A stretch of DNA of 64,000 nucleotides from Caldovatus sediminis. Its GTDB lineage: Bacteria; Pseudomonadota; Alphaproteobacteria; Acetobacterales; Acetobacteraceae. Shown here in pieces: positions 9,451 to 17,578 of the stretch. The position numbers and the translations under genes are program-made. The stretch lies in contig NZ_BMKS01000001.1 of assembly GCF_014644455.1 (NCBI RefSeq), forward strand, positions 503,409 through 567,408, read 5' to 3'. Positions within the stretch are counted from its first letter, which is position 1. The number at the start of each line of letters is the position of its first letter. The notes beneath the pieces are model-generated. The model searched no databases and had not been told where the DNA came from. It saw nothing but the letters and a program-made list of their open reading frames with translations.

Positions 9451-10023
9451 TCCGGGGGCGTCGGATCCGAGGGGCGCGGCGGAGGACCCGTGGCGCGGAG
9501 CGGCGGCCCGTCGCCGCGCCGGAAACCCGGCCGCGGCCGCGTCACCCCTGAGGCGCCTGGCCGCGCCGCTGACCCGGCGCGGAGCAACTCCGCGTCGCTG
9601 GCGCAGGCCGGCAGCAGCGCCCCGGCCCCTTCCCCCGCCGCGCCCCCTCGGCGCTGAAGCGCAGCATCGCGCAGAGGCGTTCCCGTGCCGGCGCGCGGCC
9701 TTCGGGATCAGGTCGCGCGTCTCGTCGAGACGCGCCGAGGGCGCGGGCCCGGTCCAGAGTCCCGAACACGCCGGGATCCTGCGCGAGGTCCGCGGGGCCC
9801 AGCGCCAGCGCGGCGGTCGAACCCCTGCCATGCGTCGGGCGGCCGCAGCCTCGCCGAGGGCCTGGCCGGATCGTTGCAGGATACGAGGCCGGCAGGGGCG
9901 ACTTCCGCCGCCAGGAGGACGGAACCGCCGGGCGGCATCCGCGAAGGCGGAGGCGACGGCGGCGCGGCCACCCGCGCGACGGGCGCCGGTGCGAGCCGCC
10001 GAGCGGCCAGTCCCGGAGGCCGG
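9451..10023. other. Geneless interval between lysR and tRNA-Ala
   Basis: About 570 nt with no frame that shows a recognisable protein or a convincing start. The reading frames open here are low-complexity Arg/Ala/Gly/Pro strings typical of noncoding high-GC DNA. A near-perfect 21-nt palindrome (10-nt arms gcgcgtctcg / cgagacgcgc around one t) lies at 9715-9735 and could be a protein-binding site or a hairpin. No T-tract follows it. Confidence 0.6.
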
Positions 10024-10099
10024 TGGTGGAGCTGAGGGGAGTCGAACCCCTGACCTCCTCATTGCGAACGAGGCGCTCTCCCAACTGAGCTACAGCCCC
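10024..10099 (-). tRNA. tRNA-Ala, anticodon CGC
   Basis: A complete cloverleaf reads on the minus strand from 10099 to 10024. The acceptor stem is GGGGCTG paired with CAGCTCC and contains the G3:U70 wobble that is the alanine identity element. The D arm is GCTCAGTTGGGAGAGC. The anticodon stem CCTCG/TGAGG encloses the loop TTCGCAA, giving anticodon CGC (codon GCG, common in this GC-rich genome). The T arm has TTCGACT. The discriminator is A and CCA is encoded (10024-10026). Length 76 nt with CCA; no intron. Confidence 0.97.
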
Positions 10100-10120
10100 G
10101 CGCCACCCCGGTCGGCATGA

Positions 10121-10181
10121 GGGGCGAAACGCCCCCTGCCGCAGAGGCGCGCTCTATGTCGCGTCGGCCGGGCCAAGTCAA
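10121..10181 (-). promoter_or_regulatory. Likely sigma-70 promoter and leader hairpin of tRNA-Ala
   Basis: On the minus strand a TTGACT -35 box (10181-10176) is followed by a 17-nt spacer and CATAGA as -10 (10158-10153), about 54 nt before the mature tRNA 5' end. A short hairpin ggggcg-aaa-cgcccc lies between promoter and tRNA at 10121-10135. The -35 is 5/6 to consensus, the -10 only 3/6. Confidence 0.45.
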
Positions 10182-10316
10182 GGTCGCCGCCGCGAGGCGG
10201 GCGGTCCGCACGCCCCCGTGCGGCGGCGCCCCCCGCGCTTGCCGCGGGGCCGCCGCAACACTAGCTTGCGGCGATCCCGCCCCCGCCCCGACCGATTGCC
10301 CGATGATGCCCGCCCG

Positions 10317-10628
10317 ATGATCCTGGACGCCGTGTTCTACCTGCTGCATGCGGCACTGGACCTGTTCTGGTGGGCCGTCATCGTCGCCGTCGTCGTCCAG
10401 CTCCTGATCCAGTTCAACGTGCTGGACGGCCGCAACCGCTTCGTCTGGGCGGTCGCGGACTTCCTCTACCGCCTCACCGAGCCGGCCTTCCGCCGCGTCC
10501 GCCGATGGCTGCCGAATTTCGGGCCGGTGGACCTGTCGCCGCTCGTGGTGCTGCTGCTGATCACCGCCTCCTCGATCCTGCTGAACGCGGTGCGCGGGTA
10601 CATGATCCGCGGAGGGCTTTACTTCTGA
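10317..10628 (+). CDS. yggT: YggT family membrane protein
   Basis: 103-residue small inner-membrane protein of the YggT/YCF19 family. It has two hydrophobic segments (about residues 4-30 and 70-92) and between them the family motif [18 protein letters not shown]. YggT proteins have been linked to osmotic tolerance and, in other lineages, to cell division and cytochrome assembly; the role here is not determinable. I start at the ATG at 10317, where the hydrophobic segment begins; the open frame upstream is Arg/Pro-rich noise. It overlaps the next gene (DUF167) at its stop, and the order yggT-yggU-folD is common in alphaproteobacteria. Confidence 0.9.
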   Translation: MILDAVFYLLHAALDLFWWAVIVAVVVQLLIQFNVLDGRNRFVWAVADFLYRLTEPAFRRVRRWLPNFGPVDLSPLVVLLLITASSILLNAVRGYMIRGGLYF

Positions 10629-10945
10629 GCGCGCCGGTTGCCGCCTGGTGGCGCACCGAGCCCGACGGCCTGGCGCTGCGCGTCCGGGTCCAGCCGCGCG
10701 CGCGCCGCGCCGGGCTGCGCGGCGTGCAGCCCTCGGCCGACGGGCCGCGACTCGGGCTCTCCGTGGTCGAGCCGCCCGAGGACGGCCGCGCCAACCGCGC
10801 CGCCTGCGCCGCCATCGCCGAGGCGCTCGGCGTCGCGCCCTCGGCCGTGACGGTGGTGCAGGGCGCCTCGGCGCGCGAGAAGACGCTGCACGTCGCCGGC
10901 GATCCCAGGGCGCTCGCCGAGCGGCTCGGGGCGCTCGGGCCGTGA
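10625..10945 (+). CDS. DUF167 / YggU family protein, apparent CTG start
   Basis: About 106-residue cytoplasmic protein of the DUF167/YggU family, function unknown. Seen: the family core L-R-V-R-V-Q-P-R-A near residue 20, P-P-E-D-G-R-A-N in the middle and the C-terminal G-A-S-A-R-E-K-T-L block. There is no ATG, GTG or TTG in frame between the upstream Arg-rich noise and the first conserved residue; the only fit is CTG at 10625, placed 8 nt after GGAGGG (10611-10616) and overlapping the yggT stop as CTGA. The stop overlaps the GTG start of folD by 4 nt. The coupling on both sides supports the reading. Confidence 0.8.
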   Translation: MSAPVAAWWRTEPDGLALRVRVQPRARRAGLRGVQPSADGPRLGLSVVEPPEDGRANRAACAAIAEALGVAPSAVTVVQGASAREKTLHVAGDPRALAERLGALGP

Positions 10946-11829
10946 GCGGCGCGCCCCTCCCCGGCGCCGCGCCCGCCGCCGGCGGCGGCGCGCGCATCAT
11001 CGACGGGAAGGCGGTCGCCGCCGCCTTGCGCGCCGAGATCGCCCGCCGCGTCGCGGCGCTGCCCTTCCGCCCCGGCCTGCGCGTGGTCCGCGTCGGCGAG
11101 GACCCGGCGAGCGTCGTCTATGTCCGCACCAAGGACCGCGCCGCCCTCGCCGCCGGCTTCGACAGCGCCACGCTCGTCCTGCCCGCCGAGACCTCGGAGG
11201 CGGAGCTGCTCGCCACCGTCGCCCGGCTGAACGCCGACCCGGCGGTGGACGGCATCCTCGTCCAGCTTCCGCTGCCGCCGCAGATCCGCTCCGCCGCCGT
11301 CATCGAGGCGATCGACCCGGCGAAGGACGTGGACGGATTCCACCCCCTCAATGCCGGCCGGCTCGCCTCCGGGCGCACGGACGGCCTGATCCCCTGCACG
11401 CCCAAGGGGGTGATGCACCTGCTGCGCCACGCCGGGGTGCCGCTCGCCGGGGCGCGGGCGCTGGTGCTCGGGCGCTCGCAGATCGTCGGGCGGCCGATGG
11501 CGCAACTGCTGCTCGCCGCCGACTGCACCGTGACCATCGCGCACAGCCGCACGCGCGACCTGCCGGCCGAATGCCGCCGCGCCGAGATCCTGGTGGTCGC
11601 CGCCGGCCGCGCCGAGATGGTCCGCGGCGACTGGATCGCGCCGGGGGCCGCGGTGATCGACGTCGGCATGAACCGCCTGCCGGACGGCCGCCTGACCGGC
11701 GACGTGGCCTTCGCCGAGGCGCGCGCGGTCGCCGGCTGGATCACGCCCGCGCCCGGCGGCGTCGGGCCGATGACCGTCGCCTGCCTGCTGGAGAACACGC
11801 TCGAGGCCGCGCTGGCGCGGCGCGGCTGA
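10942..11829 (+). CDS. folD: Bifunctional methylenetetrahydrofolate dehydrogenase/cyclohydrolase FolD
   Basis: 295-residue FolD that interconverts 5,10-methylene-THF and 10-formyl-THF using NADP. Seen: Y-V-R-T-K (catalytic Tyr/Lys) near residue 57, V-Q-L-P-L-P-P near 110, the P-C-T-P-K-G block, the G-R-S-Q-I-V-G-R-P nucleotide-binding motif near 180, and P-G-G-V-G-P-M-T near the C-terminus. The GTG start at 10942 overlaps the DUF167 stop (GTGA). The N-terminus has about 16 extra Ala/Gly/Pro residues before the conserved R-I-I-D-G-K. Cytoplasmic one-carbon metabolism; supplies formyl-THF for purines and initiator tRNA. Confidence 0.95.
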   Translation: MSGAPLPGAAPAAGGGARIIDGKAVAAALRAEIARRVAALPFRPGLRVVRVGEDPASVVYVRTKDRAALAAGFDSATLVLPAETSEAELLATVARLNADPAVDGILVQLPLPPQIRSAAVIEAIDPAKDVDGFHPLNAGRLASGRTDGLIPCTPKGVMHLLRHAGVPLAGARALVLGRSQIVGRPMAQLLLAADCTVTIAHSRTRDLPAECRRAEILVVAAGRAEMVRGDWIAPGAAVIDVGMNRLPDGRLTGDVAFAEARAVAGWITPAPGGVGPMTVACLLENTLEAALARRG

Positions 11830-11889
11830 GGCAGGCATGGGCGCCGAGGCGGCCCGCGACGCCGGGAGCCGGACGGGGCGGGCGGGCCG

Positions 11890-12807
11890 ATGAGGGGCGC
11901 CGCCGCGGACCGGGCCGGCGGGCCCGATGCGGGCGGCCTCGCGCTCGGCGGCCTGTTCGTCCTGCTCTGGGCCTCGGCCTTCACCGCGGCGCGGGTGGTG
12001 GTGGCGGAGTGGCCGCCGCTCTGGGCGCTGGCGATCCGCTTCCTCGCCGTGCTGCCGCTGCTGCTGCCGATCGTGCTGCTGCGCCGGCGCCGCGGCGGCC
12101 CGCGGCTGCCGGCGCCGGGCGACCGGGCGCGGCTGGCGCTGATGGGGCTGTTCGGCACCGCCGGCTACCTGGCGGCGGCCTGGCTGGCCTCGGCGCGCGT
12201 CCCCTCGGGGCTGGTGGCGCTGCTCTGCGCCACCGCGCCGCTCTTCGTCGCCGCCGGGGAGGCGCTGGTGCTGCGCCGCCGCCTCGCGGGCGCGGCCTGG
12301 ACGGGACTCGGCCTCGGCTGGGCGGGGGTGGCGGTGCTCGGCCTGGGCCGCGGCGGGGACTTCGACGGCGCCGAGACCTGGGGGATCGTGCTGGCGCTCG
12401 CCGGGGCGCTGAGCCAGGCCATCGGCATCCTCGCCTTCGCTCCGGCCCGGGGCCGGCTCGATCCGTGGAGCGCCAATCTCGGCCAGGCCCTCGTCTCCGC
12501 CGGGGCGCTGCTGCTCGGGGCGCTGGCGCTGGAGGGGGCGCCGCCCGCAACCGCCGCAACGGCGACGGCGGTGGCGATGGCGTGGAGCGTGCTCGGCGTC
12601 GGCGTCGTGGCCTATGCGCTCTACTTCGTCATGCTGCGCCGGCTGCCGCCGAGCACGGCGGCGGCGCTGCAGCTGCTCGCGCCGCCGGTCGCGGCGGTGC
12701 TGGGCTGGGCGCTGCTCGGCGAGGTCCTCGGCTGGGCCGACCTGGCGGGCGGTGCGATCACCCTGGCCGGGCTGGCGCTGCTGCTCCGCGCCGCCGGGCG
12801 CGGCTGA
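11890..12807 (+). CDS. EamA-family (DMT superfamily) transporter
   Basis: 305-residue membrane protein with about ten hydrophobic helices in two EamA repeats, the usual DMT exporter architecture. The first repeat begins with L-F-V-L-L-W-A-S-A-F-T, and the second ends with P-P-V-A-A-V-L-G-W-A-L-L-G-E, the typical EamA signature. Members export amino acids, nucleosides or drugs; substrate unknown here. It follows folD by 60 nt in the same direction and could be co-transcribed. Confidence 0.88.
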   Translation: MRGAAADRAGGPDAGGLALGGLFVLLWASAFTAARVVVAEWPPLWALAIRFLAVLPLLLPIVLLRRRRGGPRLPAPGDRARLALMGLFGTAGYLAAAWLASARVPSGLVALLCATAPLFVAAGEALVLRRRLAGAAWTGLGLGWAGVAVLGLGRGGDFDGAETWGIVLALAGALSQAIGILAFAPARGRLDPWSANLGQALVSAGALLLGALALEGAPPATAATATAVAMAWSVLGVGVVAYALYFVMLRRLPPSTAAALQLLAPPVAAVLGWALLGEVLGWADLAGGAITLAGLALLLRAAGRG

Positions 12808-12904
12808 GCCCGCCCCGCGCCTTCAACGCCCGGCGGCGCGCGGCTAGGCTGGCCGTCGTCGCGCACCGCCGCGGCCCGACCCGCGCCGAAGGAGAGCCCA
12901 CGCC

Positions 12905-14020
12905 ATGCTGCAGCCGCCGCCCGCCGAACCCGGCATGCGCGAGGAGGAGGTGGACACCCCCGCGCTGCTGCTCGACCTCGACGCCTTCGAGCACAACCTG
13001 GACCTCATGGCGCGGCTGCTGGAGCCGACCGGGGCGAAGCTGCGCGCCCACGCCAAGACGCACAAGTCGCCGGTGATCGCGCTGCGGCAGATGGCGCGCG
13101 GCGCGGTCGGGCAGTGCACGCAGAAGGTCGCCGAGGCCGAGGCGCTCGCCTGGGGCGGCGTGCCCGACATCCTGGTGAGCAACGAGGTGGTGGGGGCGCG
13201 CAAGCTCGCCCGCCTCGCCGCGCTGGCGCGGATCGCCAAGGTCGCGCTCTGCGTGGACGACCCGGCGCAGATCGCGGCGGCCGAGGCGGCGGCGGCGGAC
13301 GCCGGCATCCGCCTCTCCGTGCTGGTCGAGATCGACATCGGCACCGGCCGCTGCGGCGTCGCGCCCGGGCCGGAGGCGGTGGCGCTCGCCGAGCGGATCG
13401 CGGCGAGCCGGCACCTGGTCTTCGGCGGGCTGCAGGCCTACCACGGCAGCGCGCAGCACATGCGCACGCCGGCGCAGCGCCGGGCGGCGATCGCCGCCGC
13501 GGCGGACGGCGCGCGGCGCACCGTCGAGCAGCTCCGCCAGCGCGGGCTGGAGTGCCCGATCGTCGGCGGCGGCGGCACCGGCACCTTCGCGCTCGAGGCC
13601 GGCAGCGGCGTCTATACCGAGATCCAGGCGGGCTCCTACTGCTTCATGGACGCCGACTACGCGCGCAACGAGGAGGCGCCGCCCTTCCGCCAGTCGCTGT
13701 TCGTCCTCGCCACGGTGATGAGCGCGGCGCGCCCCGGCGTGGCGGTGGTGGACGCCGGGCACAAGGCGGTGCCGATCGATTCCGGCATGCCGCTGGTCTG
13801 GGGCCGCGACCCCGACGTGCGCTACACGCGGGCGAGCGACGAGCACGGCGGGCTGGTCGTCGCGCCCGAGGCGCGCAACCCGCCGAAGCTCGGCGAGAAG
13901 CTGCGCCTGGTGCCGGGACACTGCGACCCGACGGTGGACCGCTACGACTGGTATGTCGGCGTGCGCGGCGGGCGCGTGGAGTGCCTCTGGCCCGTCGCGG
14001 CGCGCGGCGGGATGGCGTAG
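12905..14020 (+). CDS. D-threonine aldolase / D-serine dehydratase-like PLP enzyme
   Basis: 371-residue fold-type III PLP enzyme with an alanine racemase-like N-terminal barrel. Seen: D-T-P-A-L-L-L-D-L-D at about 17-26, the PLP lysine in R-A-H-A-K51-T-H-K-S-P, Y-H-G-S near 180, a Gly-rich phosphate-binding G-G-G-G-T-G-T near 222, and the C-terminal metal motif G-H-C-D-P-T. The H-x-D spacing matches metal-dependent D-threonine aldolases, while an adjacent H-C could also fit D-serine dehydratases, so the reaction (aldol cleavage of D-beta-hydroxy amino acids or deamination of D-serine) stays open. Met 11 is an alternative start. Stop abuts the convergent gene at 14021 with no gap. Confidence 0.87.
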   Translation: MLQPPPAEPGMREEEVDTPALLLDLDAFEHNLDLMARLLEPTGAKLRAHAKTHKSPVIALRQMARGAVGQCTQKVAEAEALAWGGVPDILVSNEVVGARKLARLAALARIAKVALCVDDPAQIAAAEAAAADAGIRLSVLVEIDIGTGRCGVAPGPEAVALAERIAASRHLVFGGLQAYHGSAQHMRTPAQRRAAIAAAADGARRTVEQLRQRGLECPIVGGGGTGTFALEAGSGVYTEIQAGSYCFMDADYARNEEAPPFRQSLFVLATVMSAARPGVAVVDAGHKAVPIDSGMPLVWGRDPDVRYTRASDEHGGLVVAPEARNPPKLGEKLRLVPGHCDPTVDRYDWYVGVRGGRVECLWPVAARGGMA

Positions 14021-14281
14021 TCAGCGCAGCGTGCGCACCTCGCCGAGGATGCGGAGCGAGCCGCCGGACTCCGCGGCGCCGCGGCCGAGCCCGGCCTCGA
14101 TCCCGGCGCAGCGCGTGCCGGTGACGTCGCACACCGCGACGCGCTGCACCGCCGCGCCCGGCGCGGGCACCGCGCCGCCGAGCTGGGCCTGCGAGGGCGT
14201 GACGGCGTTCTGCGCGGCGAGCACGCAGAGCGCCGCGGCGATCACGGTCAGCACGGCCTTGGTGTAGCGGTCCACGCCCAT
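14021..14281 (-). CDS. Small conserved membrane-anchored/secreted protein, function unknown
   Basis: 86 residues. The N-terminus D-R-Y-T-K-A-V-L-T-V-I-A-A-A-L-C-V-L-A forms an uncleaved anchor or signal peptide, a pattern common in small alphaproteobacterial proteins of unknown role. The rest contains two cysteines (V-C-D-V-T-G-T-R-C) that could pair in the periplasm. It is convergent with the aldolase-like gene, whose stop codon is immediately adjacent, and lies 199 nt downstream of gshA in the same orientation. Not recognised beyond this. Confidence 0.7.
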   Translation of the reverse strand: MGVDRYTKAVLTVIAAALCVLAAQNAVTPSQAQLGGAVPAPGAAVQRVAVCDVTGTRCAGIEAGLGRGAAESGGSLRILGEVRTLR

Positions 14282-14480
14282 CGGGGTCCTCCCTGGCTCG
14301 GCGTCGCGCGAGGATGGCGCGCGCCGGCAGGGCGTGGCGGGTCAACTGCCTGTGCGCCCACGCGCTTGCGAAGCGCGGCGGATGGCGCCCGCGCGTGGCG
14401 CCGGCCTGCGGGCCGGTGCTTCCGCCGCCGAGGAGGCGGCGCGGCGCTTCCCGCCGCGCGGCCGCCCGCGCCCGGCGCCG

Positions 14481-15824
14481 TCAGACCTCCGCCTCCTCGA
14501 AGACGCGGCGCGCGTCGCCGCGCCAGGCGCCGTGGTAGCGCGCGAGCCAGCGGTCGGCGCGCGTCAGCCCGCTCGCCACGATCTCGTCGAGCGGGGCGAG
14601 ATACACCTCCTCGCCGAGGCCGCGCGCCTTCAGCCCGTCGCGCGCGATCGCCACCGCGTCGCGCGCCACCTCGCGCACGCTCCGGCCGCGGATGGCCGCG
14701 TGCAGCGCCTCGCGCGGCACGGCGGCGCGCAGCGCGCGGATCTCCTGCACCGTCCAGCCGCGCACCAGCGCCGCGGCGGCCTTGCGCGCCGCGCCGTCGT
14801 AGAGCAGCCCGACCCAGAAGGCCGGCAGCGCGACCAGCATCGCCGGATCGCCCGCGTCCGCCCCGCGCATCTCCAGGTAGCGCTTGAGGCGGACGTCGGT
14901 GAACACCGTGGTCACGTGGTCGGCGAAGTCGCCCATGGTGGCGCGCTGGCCGGGCAGGACGTCGAGGCGCCCGTCCATGAAGGCGCGGAAGCTCGCGCCC
15001 GCGGCGTTCAGCCACTTGCCCTCGCGCATCACGAAGTACATCGGCACGTCGAGCACGTACTGCGCGAAGCGCTCGAAGCCGAAGCCGTCCTCGAACGCCA
15101 CCGCGGGGATGCCGGTGCGGCCGGGGTCGGTGTCGTTCCAGACCTCGGCGCGGTAGGAGCGGAAGCCGTTCGGCCGGCCCTCGGTGAAGGGCGAGTTGGC
15201 GAACAGCGCCGTCGCCACCGGCTGCAGGGCGAGGCTGACGCGCATCTTCTCGACCATGTCGGCCTCGGAGCCGTAGTCGAGGTTGACCTGCACCGTGCAG
15301 GTGCGCGTCATCATGTCGAGGCCGAGCCTGCCCACCTTCGGCATGTAGGCGCGCATGATCGCGTAGCGGCCCTTGGGCATCCAGGGCATCGCCTCGCGCG
15401 TCGCCAGCGGGTGGAAGCCGAGCGGCGCGAAGCCGATGCCCATCGGCCCCGCCACCTCGTGCACCTCGCGCAGATGGGCGCCGAGCTCGACCCGCGTCGC
15501 GTGCAGGTCGGCGACCGCGTCGCCGGACAGCTCGAGCTGCCCCGCCGGCTCGAGGCTGACCGAGGCGCCGCCGCGCCTCAGCCCGATCGGGTTGCCGTTG
15601 TCGAGGATCGGCGTCCAGCCCTTCGCCGCGAGCCCCTCGAGCAGCGCGCGGATGCCGTCCGGCGCGTAGGGCGGGGTGGCCAGGGTGTCGCGGCGGAAGC
15701 CGAACTTCTCGTGCTCGGTGCCGATGCGCCATTCGGCCTGCGGCTTCGATCCCTTCTCGAACCACTCGGCAAGCTGCCGCGCCGACTCGATCGGCGTGAG
15801 GTCCGCCTCTCCCGGATTCGACAT
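14481..15824 (-). CDS. gshA: Glutamate-cysteine ligase (plant/alphaproteobacterial type)
   Basis: 447-residue ligase making gamma-glutamylcysteine from Glu, Cys and ATP, the first step of glutathione synthesis. The N-terminal block with W-R-I-G-T-E-H-E-K-F-G-F near residue 36 is diagnostic of the plant-type GCL (GCS2) family. Other conserved parts are D-N-G-N-P-I-G-L, M-T-R-T-C-T-V-Q-V-N-L-D-Y and R-P-N-G-F-R-S-Y-R. The start at 15824 follows a GGAAGG ribosome-binding site; the frame is open upstream but without homology. It lies next to rsmE and ubiA, a common alphaproteobacterial neighbourhood. Length is normal, no break seen. Confidence 0.95.
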   Translation of the reverse strand: MSNPGEADLTPIESARQLAEWFEKGSKPQAEWRIGTEHEKFGFRRDTLATPPYAPDGIRALLEGLAAKGWTPILDNGNPIGLRRGGASVSLEPAGQLELSGDAVADLHATRVELGAHLREVHEVAGPMGIGFAPLGFHPLATREAMPWMPKGRYAIMRAYMPKVGRLGLDMMTRTCTVQVNLDYGSEADMVEKMRVSLALQPVATALFANSPFTEGRPNGFRSYRAEVWNDTDPGRTGIPAVAFEDGFGFERFAQYVLDVPMYFVMREGKWLNAAGASFRAFMDGRLDVLPGQRATMGDFADHVTTVFTDVRLKRYLEMRGADAGDPAMLVALPAFWVGLLYDGAARKAAAALVRGWTVQEIRALRAAVPREALHAAIRGRSVREVARDAVAIARDGLKARGLGEEVYLAPLDEIVASGLTRADRWLARYHGAWRGDARRVFEEAEV

Positions 15825-15906
15825 CAGGCCCTTCCAAAGCGCGCAGCCGGACCGCGTGCGGGCGCATCGCCCGGGCAGCAGCAGCGGCGGGTTGAGCAGC
15901 GGTGGG

Positions 15907-16647
15907 TTATATGGCCCCCGTCCAGTCCCCCGCCAGCGCCTGCAGCGCCGCGAGGCCGGCGACCGCCGCCGTCTCGGCCCGCAGGATGCGCGGGCCGAGG
16001 GCGACCGTCGAAACAAAGGATCGCCGGCGCAGATCGTCAAGCTCCGCGGCCTCGAACCCGCCCTCGGGGCCGACCAGCCAGCCGAAGGGCGGGCGCAGCC
16101 CGGCGGCGGTCGCGACACGCGCGATCGGCGGCGAAGCGCGCCGCTCGTCGCCGACGAGCAGCGGCACCGCGGCGTCCCAGGCGTCCAGCACGGCGTGCAG
16201 CGGCGCGGCCTCGGCGACGCGCGGCACGCTCAGGCGTTCGCACTGCTCCGCCGCCTCGCGCGCGATGGCGGCGAGGCGCGCGGCGTTGACGCGGTCCGCG
16301 ACGGTGCGGCGGGTGAAGACCGGCTGGATCAGCGCCGCGCCGAGCTCGGTCGCCTTCTCGGCCACCCAGTCCATCGCGTCGCGCTTGAGCGCGGCGAGGA
16401 GGAGGCGGATGTCGGGCTCCGCCGCCTGCGGCCGGAGCCGGCGCTCCACGACGAAGCTGGCGCGGTCCTTGCGCAGGCCGGCGATGCGCGCCGCCCACTC
16501 GCCGTCGCGGCCGTTGAACAGCCGGATCGGATCGCCCACGGCGCGGCGCAGCACCGTGCCGAGGTAGTGGCCCTGGCCGGGCGCGGCGGGAACCTCCGCG
16601 CCCGCTTCGAGCGGCGCGTCGAGGAACAGGCGGGGCGGGGTGGACAT
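15907..16647 (-). CDS. rsmE: 16S rRNA (uracil-1498-N3)-methyltransferase RsmE
   Basis: 246-residue SPOUT methyltransferase that methylates U1498 of 16S rRNA. The N-terminal PUA-like domain contains Y-L-G-T-V-L-R near residue 28; the C-terminal knot has G-P-E-G-G-F near 194 and L-G-P-R-I-L-R-A-E-T-A near 216, both SAM-binding/knot signatures. The start is the ATG at 16647-16645, which shares the tetranucleotide CATG with the start of the divergent ubiA, so the two genes overlap at their first codons. Ends 83 nt before gshA, same strand, probably co-transcribed. Confidence 0.93.
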   Translation of the reverse strand: MSTPPRLFLDAPLEAGAEVPAAPGQGHYLGTVLRRAVGDPIRLFNGRDGEWAARIAGLRKDRASFVVERRLRPQAAEPDIRLLLAALKRDAMDWVAEKATELGAALIQPVFTRRTVADRVNAARLAAIAREAAEQCERLSVPRVAEAAPLHAVLDAWDAAVPLLVGDERRASPPIARVATAAGLRPPFGWLVGPEGGFEAAELDDLRRRSFVSTVALGPRILRAETAAVAGLAALQALAGDWTGAI

Positions 16648-17578
16648 GGCGTCTGCTCCGGCGACATTACTCCACCCCGTGCAAGGCTTCACCGACATCC
16701 GCGCCGAGGGCTGGGTCGCGCGCCTGCCCGCCGCCTGGCGGCCCTACGCGCTGCTCGCCCGCTTCGACCGCCCGATCGGCGCCTGGCTGCTGTTCCTGCC
16801 CGGGCTCTGGGCGATCTGCCTGGCCGCGCCGGGCCGGGCGGAGGGGGTGCGGCTGACGCTGCTCTTCGCCCTCGGCGCGCTGGTCATGCGCGGCGCGGGC
16901 TGCGTGGTGAACGACCTATGGGACCGCGAGCTGGACCGGCGCGTGGCGCGCACCGCCGGGCGGCCGCTCGCCTCGGGCGCGGTGGCGCCGGCGCAGGCGC
17001 TCGCCTTCCTCGCCGCGCTGTCGGCGGTGGGGCTGGCGGTGCTGCTGCAGCTCAACGCCGTGGCGATCGCGCTCGGCGTGCTCTCGCTCGTGCCGGTGGT
17101 GCTGTATCCGCTGGCGAAGCGGGTCACGGACTTCCCGCAACTGGTGCTCGGCCTCACCTTCGGCTGGGGCGCGCCGCTGGGCTACGCGGCCGCGACGGGC
17201 GGCGTGGACGGGGTGACGGCGGCGCTCTACGCGGCCGCGATCGCCTGGATCCTCGGCTACGACACGATCTACGCGCACCAGGACCGCGAGGACGACGCCC
17301 TGGTCGGCATCCGCTCGACCGCGCTGCGCTTCGGCGAGCGGACGCGGCCCTTCCTCGCCGCCTGCTACGCCGCGACGGTGGCGCTGCTCGCGCTCGCCGG
17401 CTGGCTCGCCGGGCTCGGCTGGCCGTTCTTCGCGGCGCTGGCGCTGCCCGCGGCGCTGCTGGCGCGGCAGGTGGCCGCGCTCGACATCCACGACCCGGCG
17501 CGCTGCCTGCGGCTGTTCAAGGCGAACCGCGAGGTCGGGCTCGCCGTCGCGCTCGCCATCCTGCTCGGCCGCCTGTGA
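16646..17578 (+). CDS. ubiA: 4-hydroxybenzoate polyprenyltransferase UbiA
   Basis: 310-residue integral membrane prenyltransferase that attaches the isoprenoid tail to 4-hydroxybenzoate in ubiquinone synthesis. Seen: R-F-D-R-P-I-G-A-W-L-L near residue 38, the first Asp-rich motif N-D-L-W-D-R-E-L-D near 89, and the second Y-A-H-Q-D-R-E-D-D near 207, with about nine hydrophobic helices. Start choices are GTG 16640, ATG 16646 or GTG 16679; ATG 16646 is taken, but the conserved sequence begins only after residue 12. It is head to head with rsmE and translationally coupled (GTGA) to the methyltransferase gene downstream. Confidence 0.93.
   Translation: MASAPATLLHPVQGFTDIRAEGWVARLPAAWRPYALLARFDRPIGAWLLFLPGLWAICLAAPGRAEGVRLTLLFALGALVMRGAGCVVNDLWDRELDRRVARTAGRPLASGAVAPAQALAFLAALSAVGLAVLLQLNAVAIALGVLSLVPVVLYPLAKRVTDFPQLVLGLTFGWGAPLGYAAATGGVDGVTAALYAAAIAWILGYDTIYAHQDREDDALVGIRSTALRFGERTRPFLAACYAATVALLALAGWLAGLGWPFFAALALPAALLARQVAALDIHDPARCLRLFKANREVGLAVALAILLGRL

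Noticed and set aside
9542-10084. A 180-codon minus-strand frame overlapping the tRNA
   Set aside because: It begins inside the tRNA-Ala gene and shows no domain.
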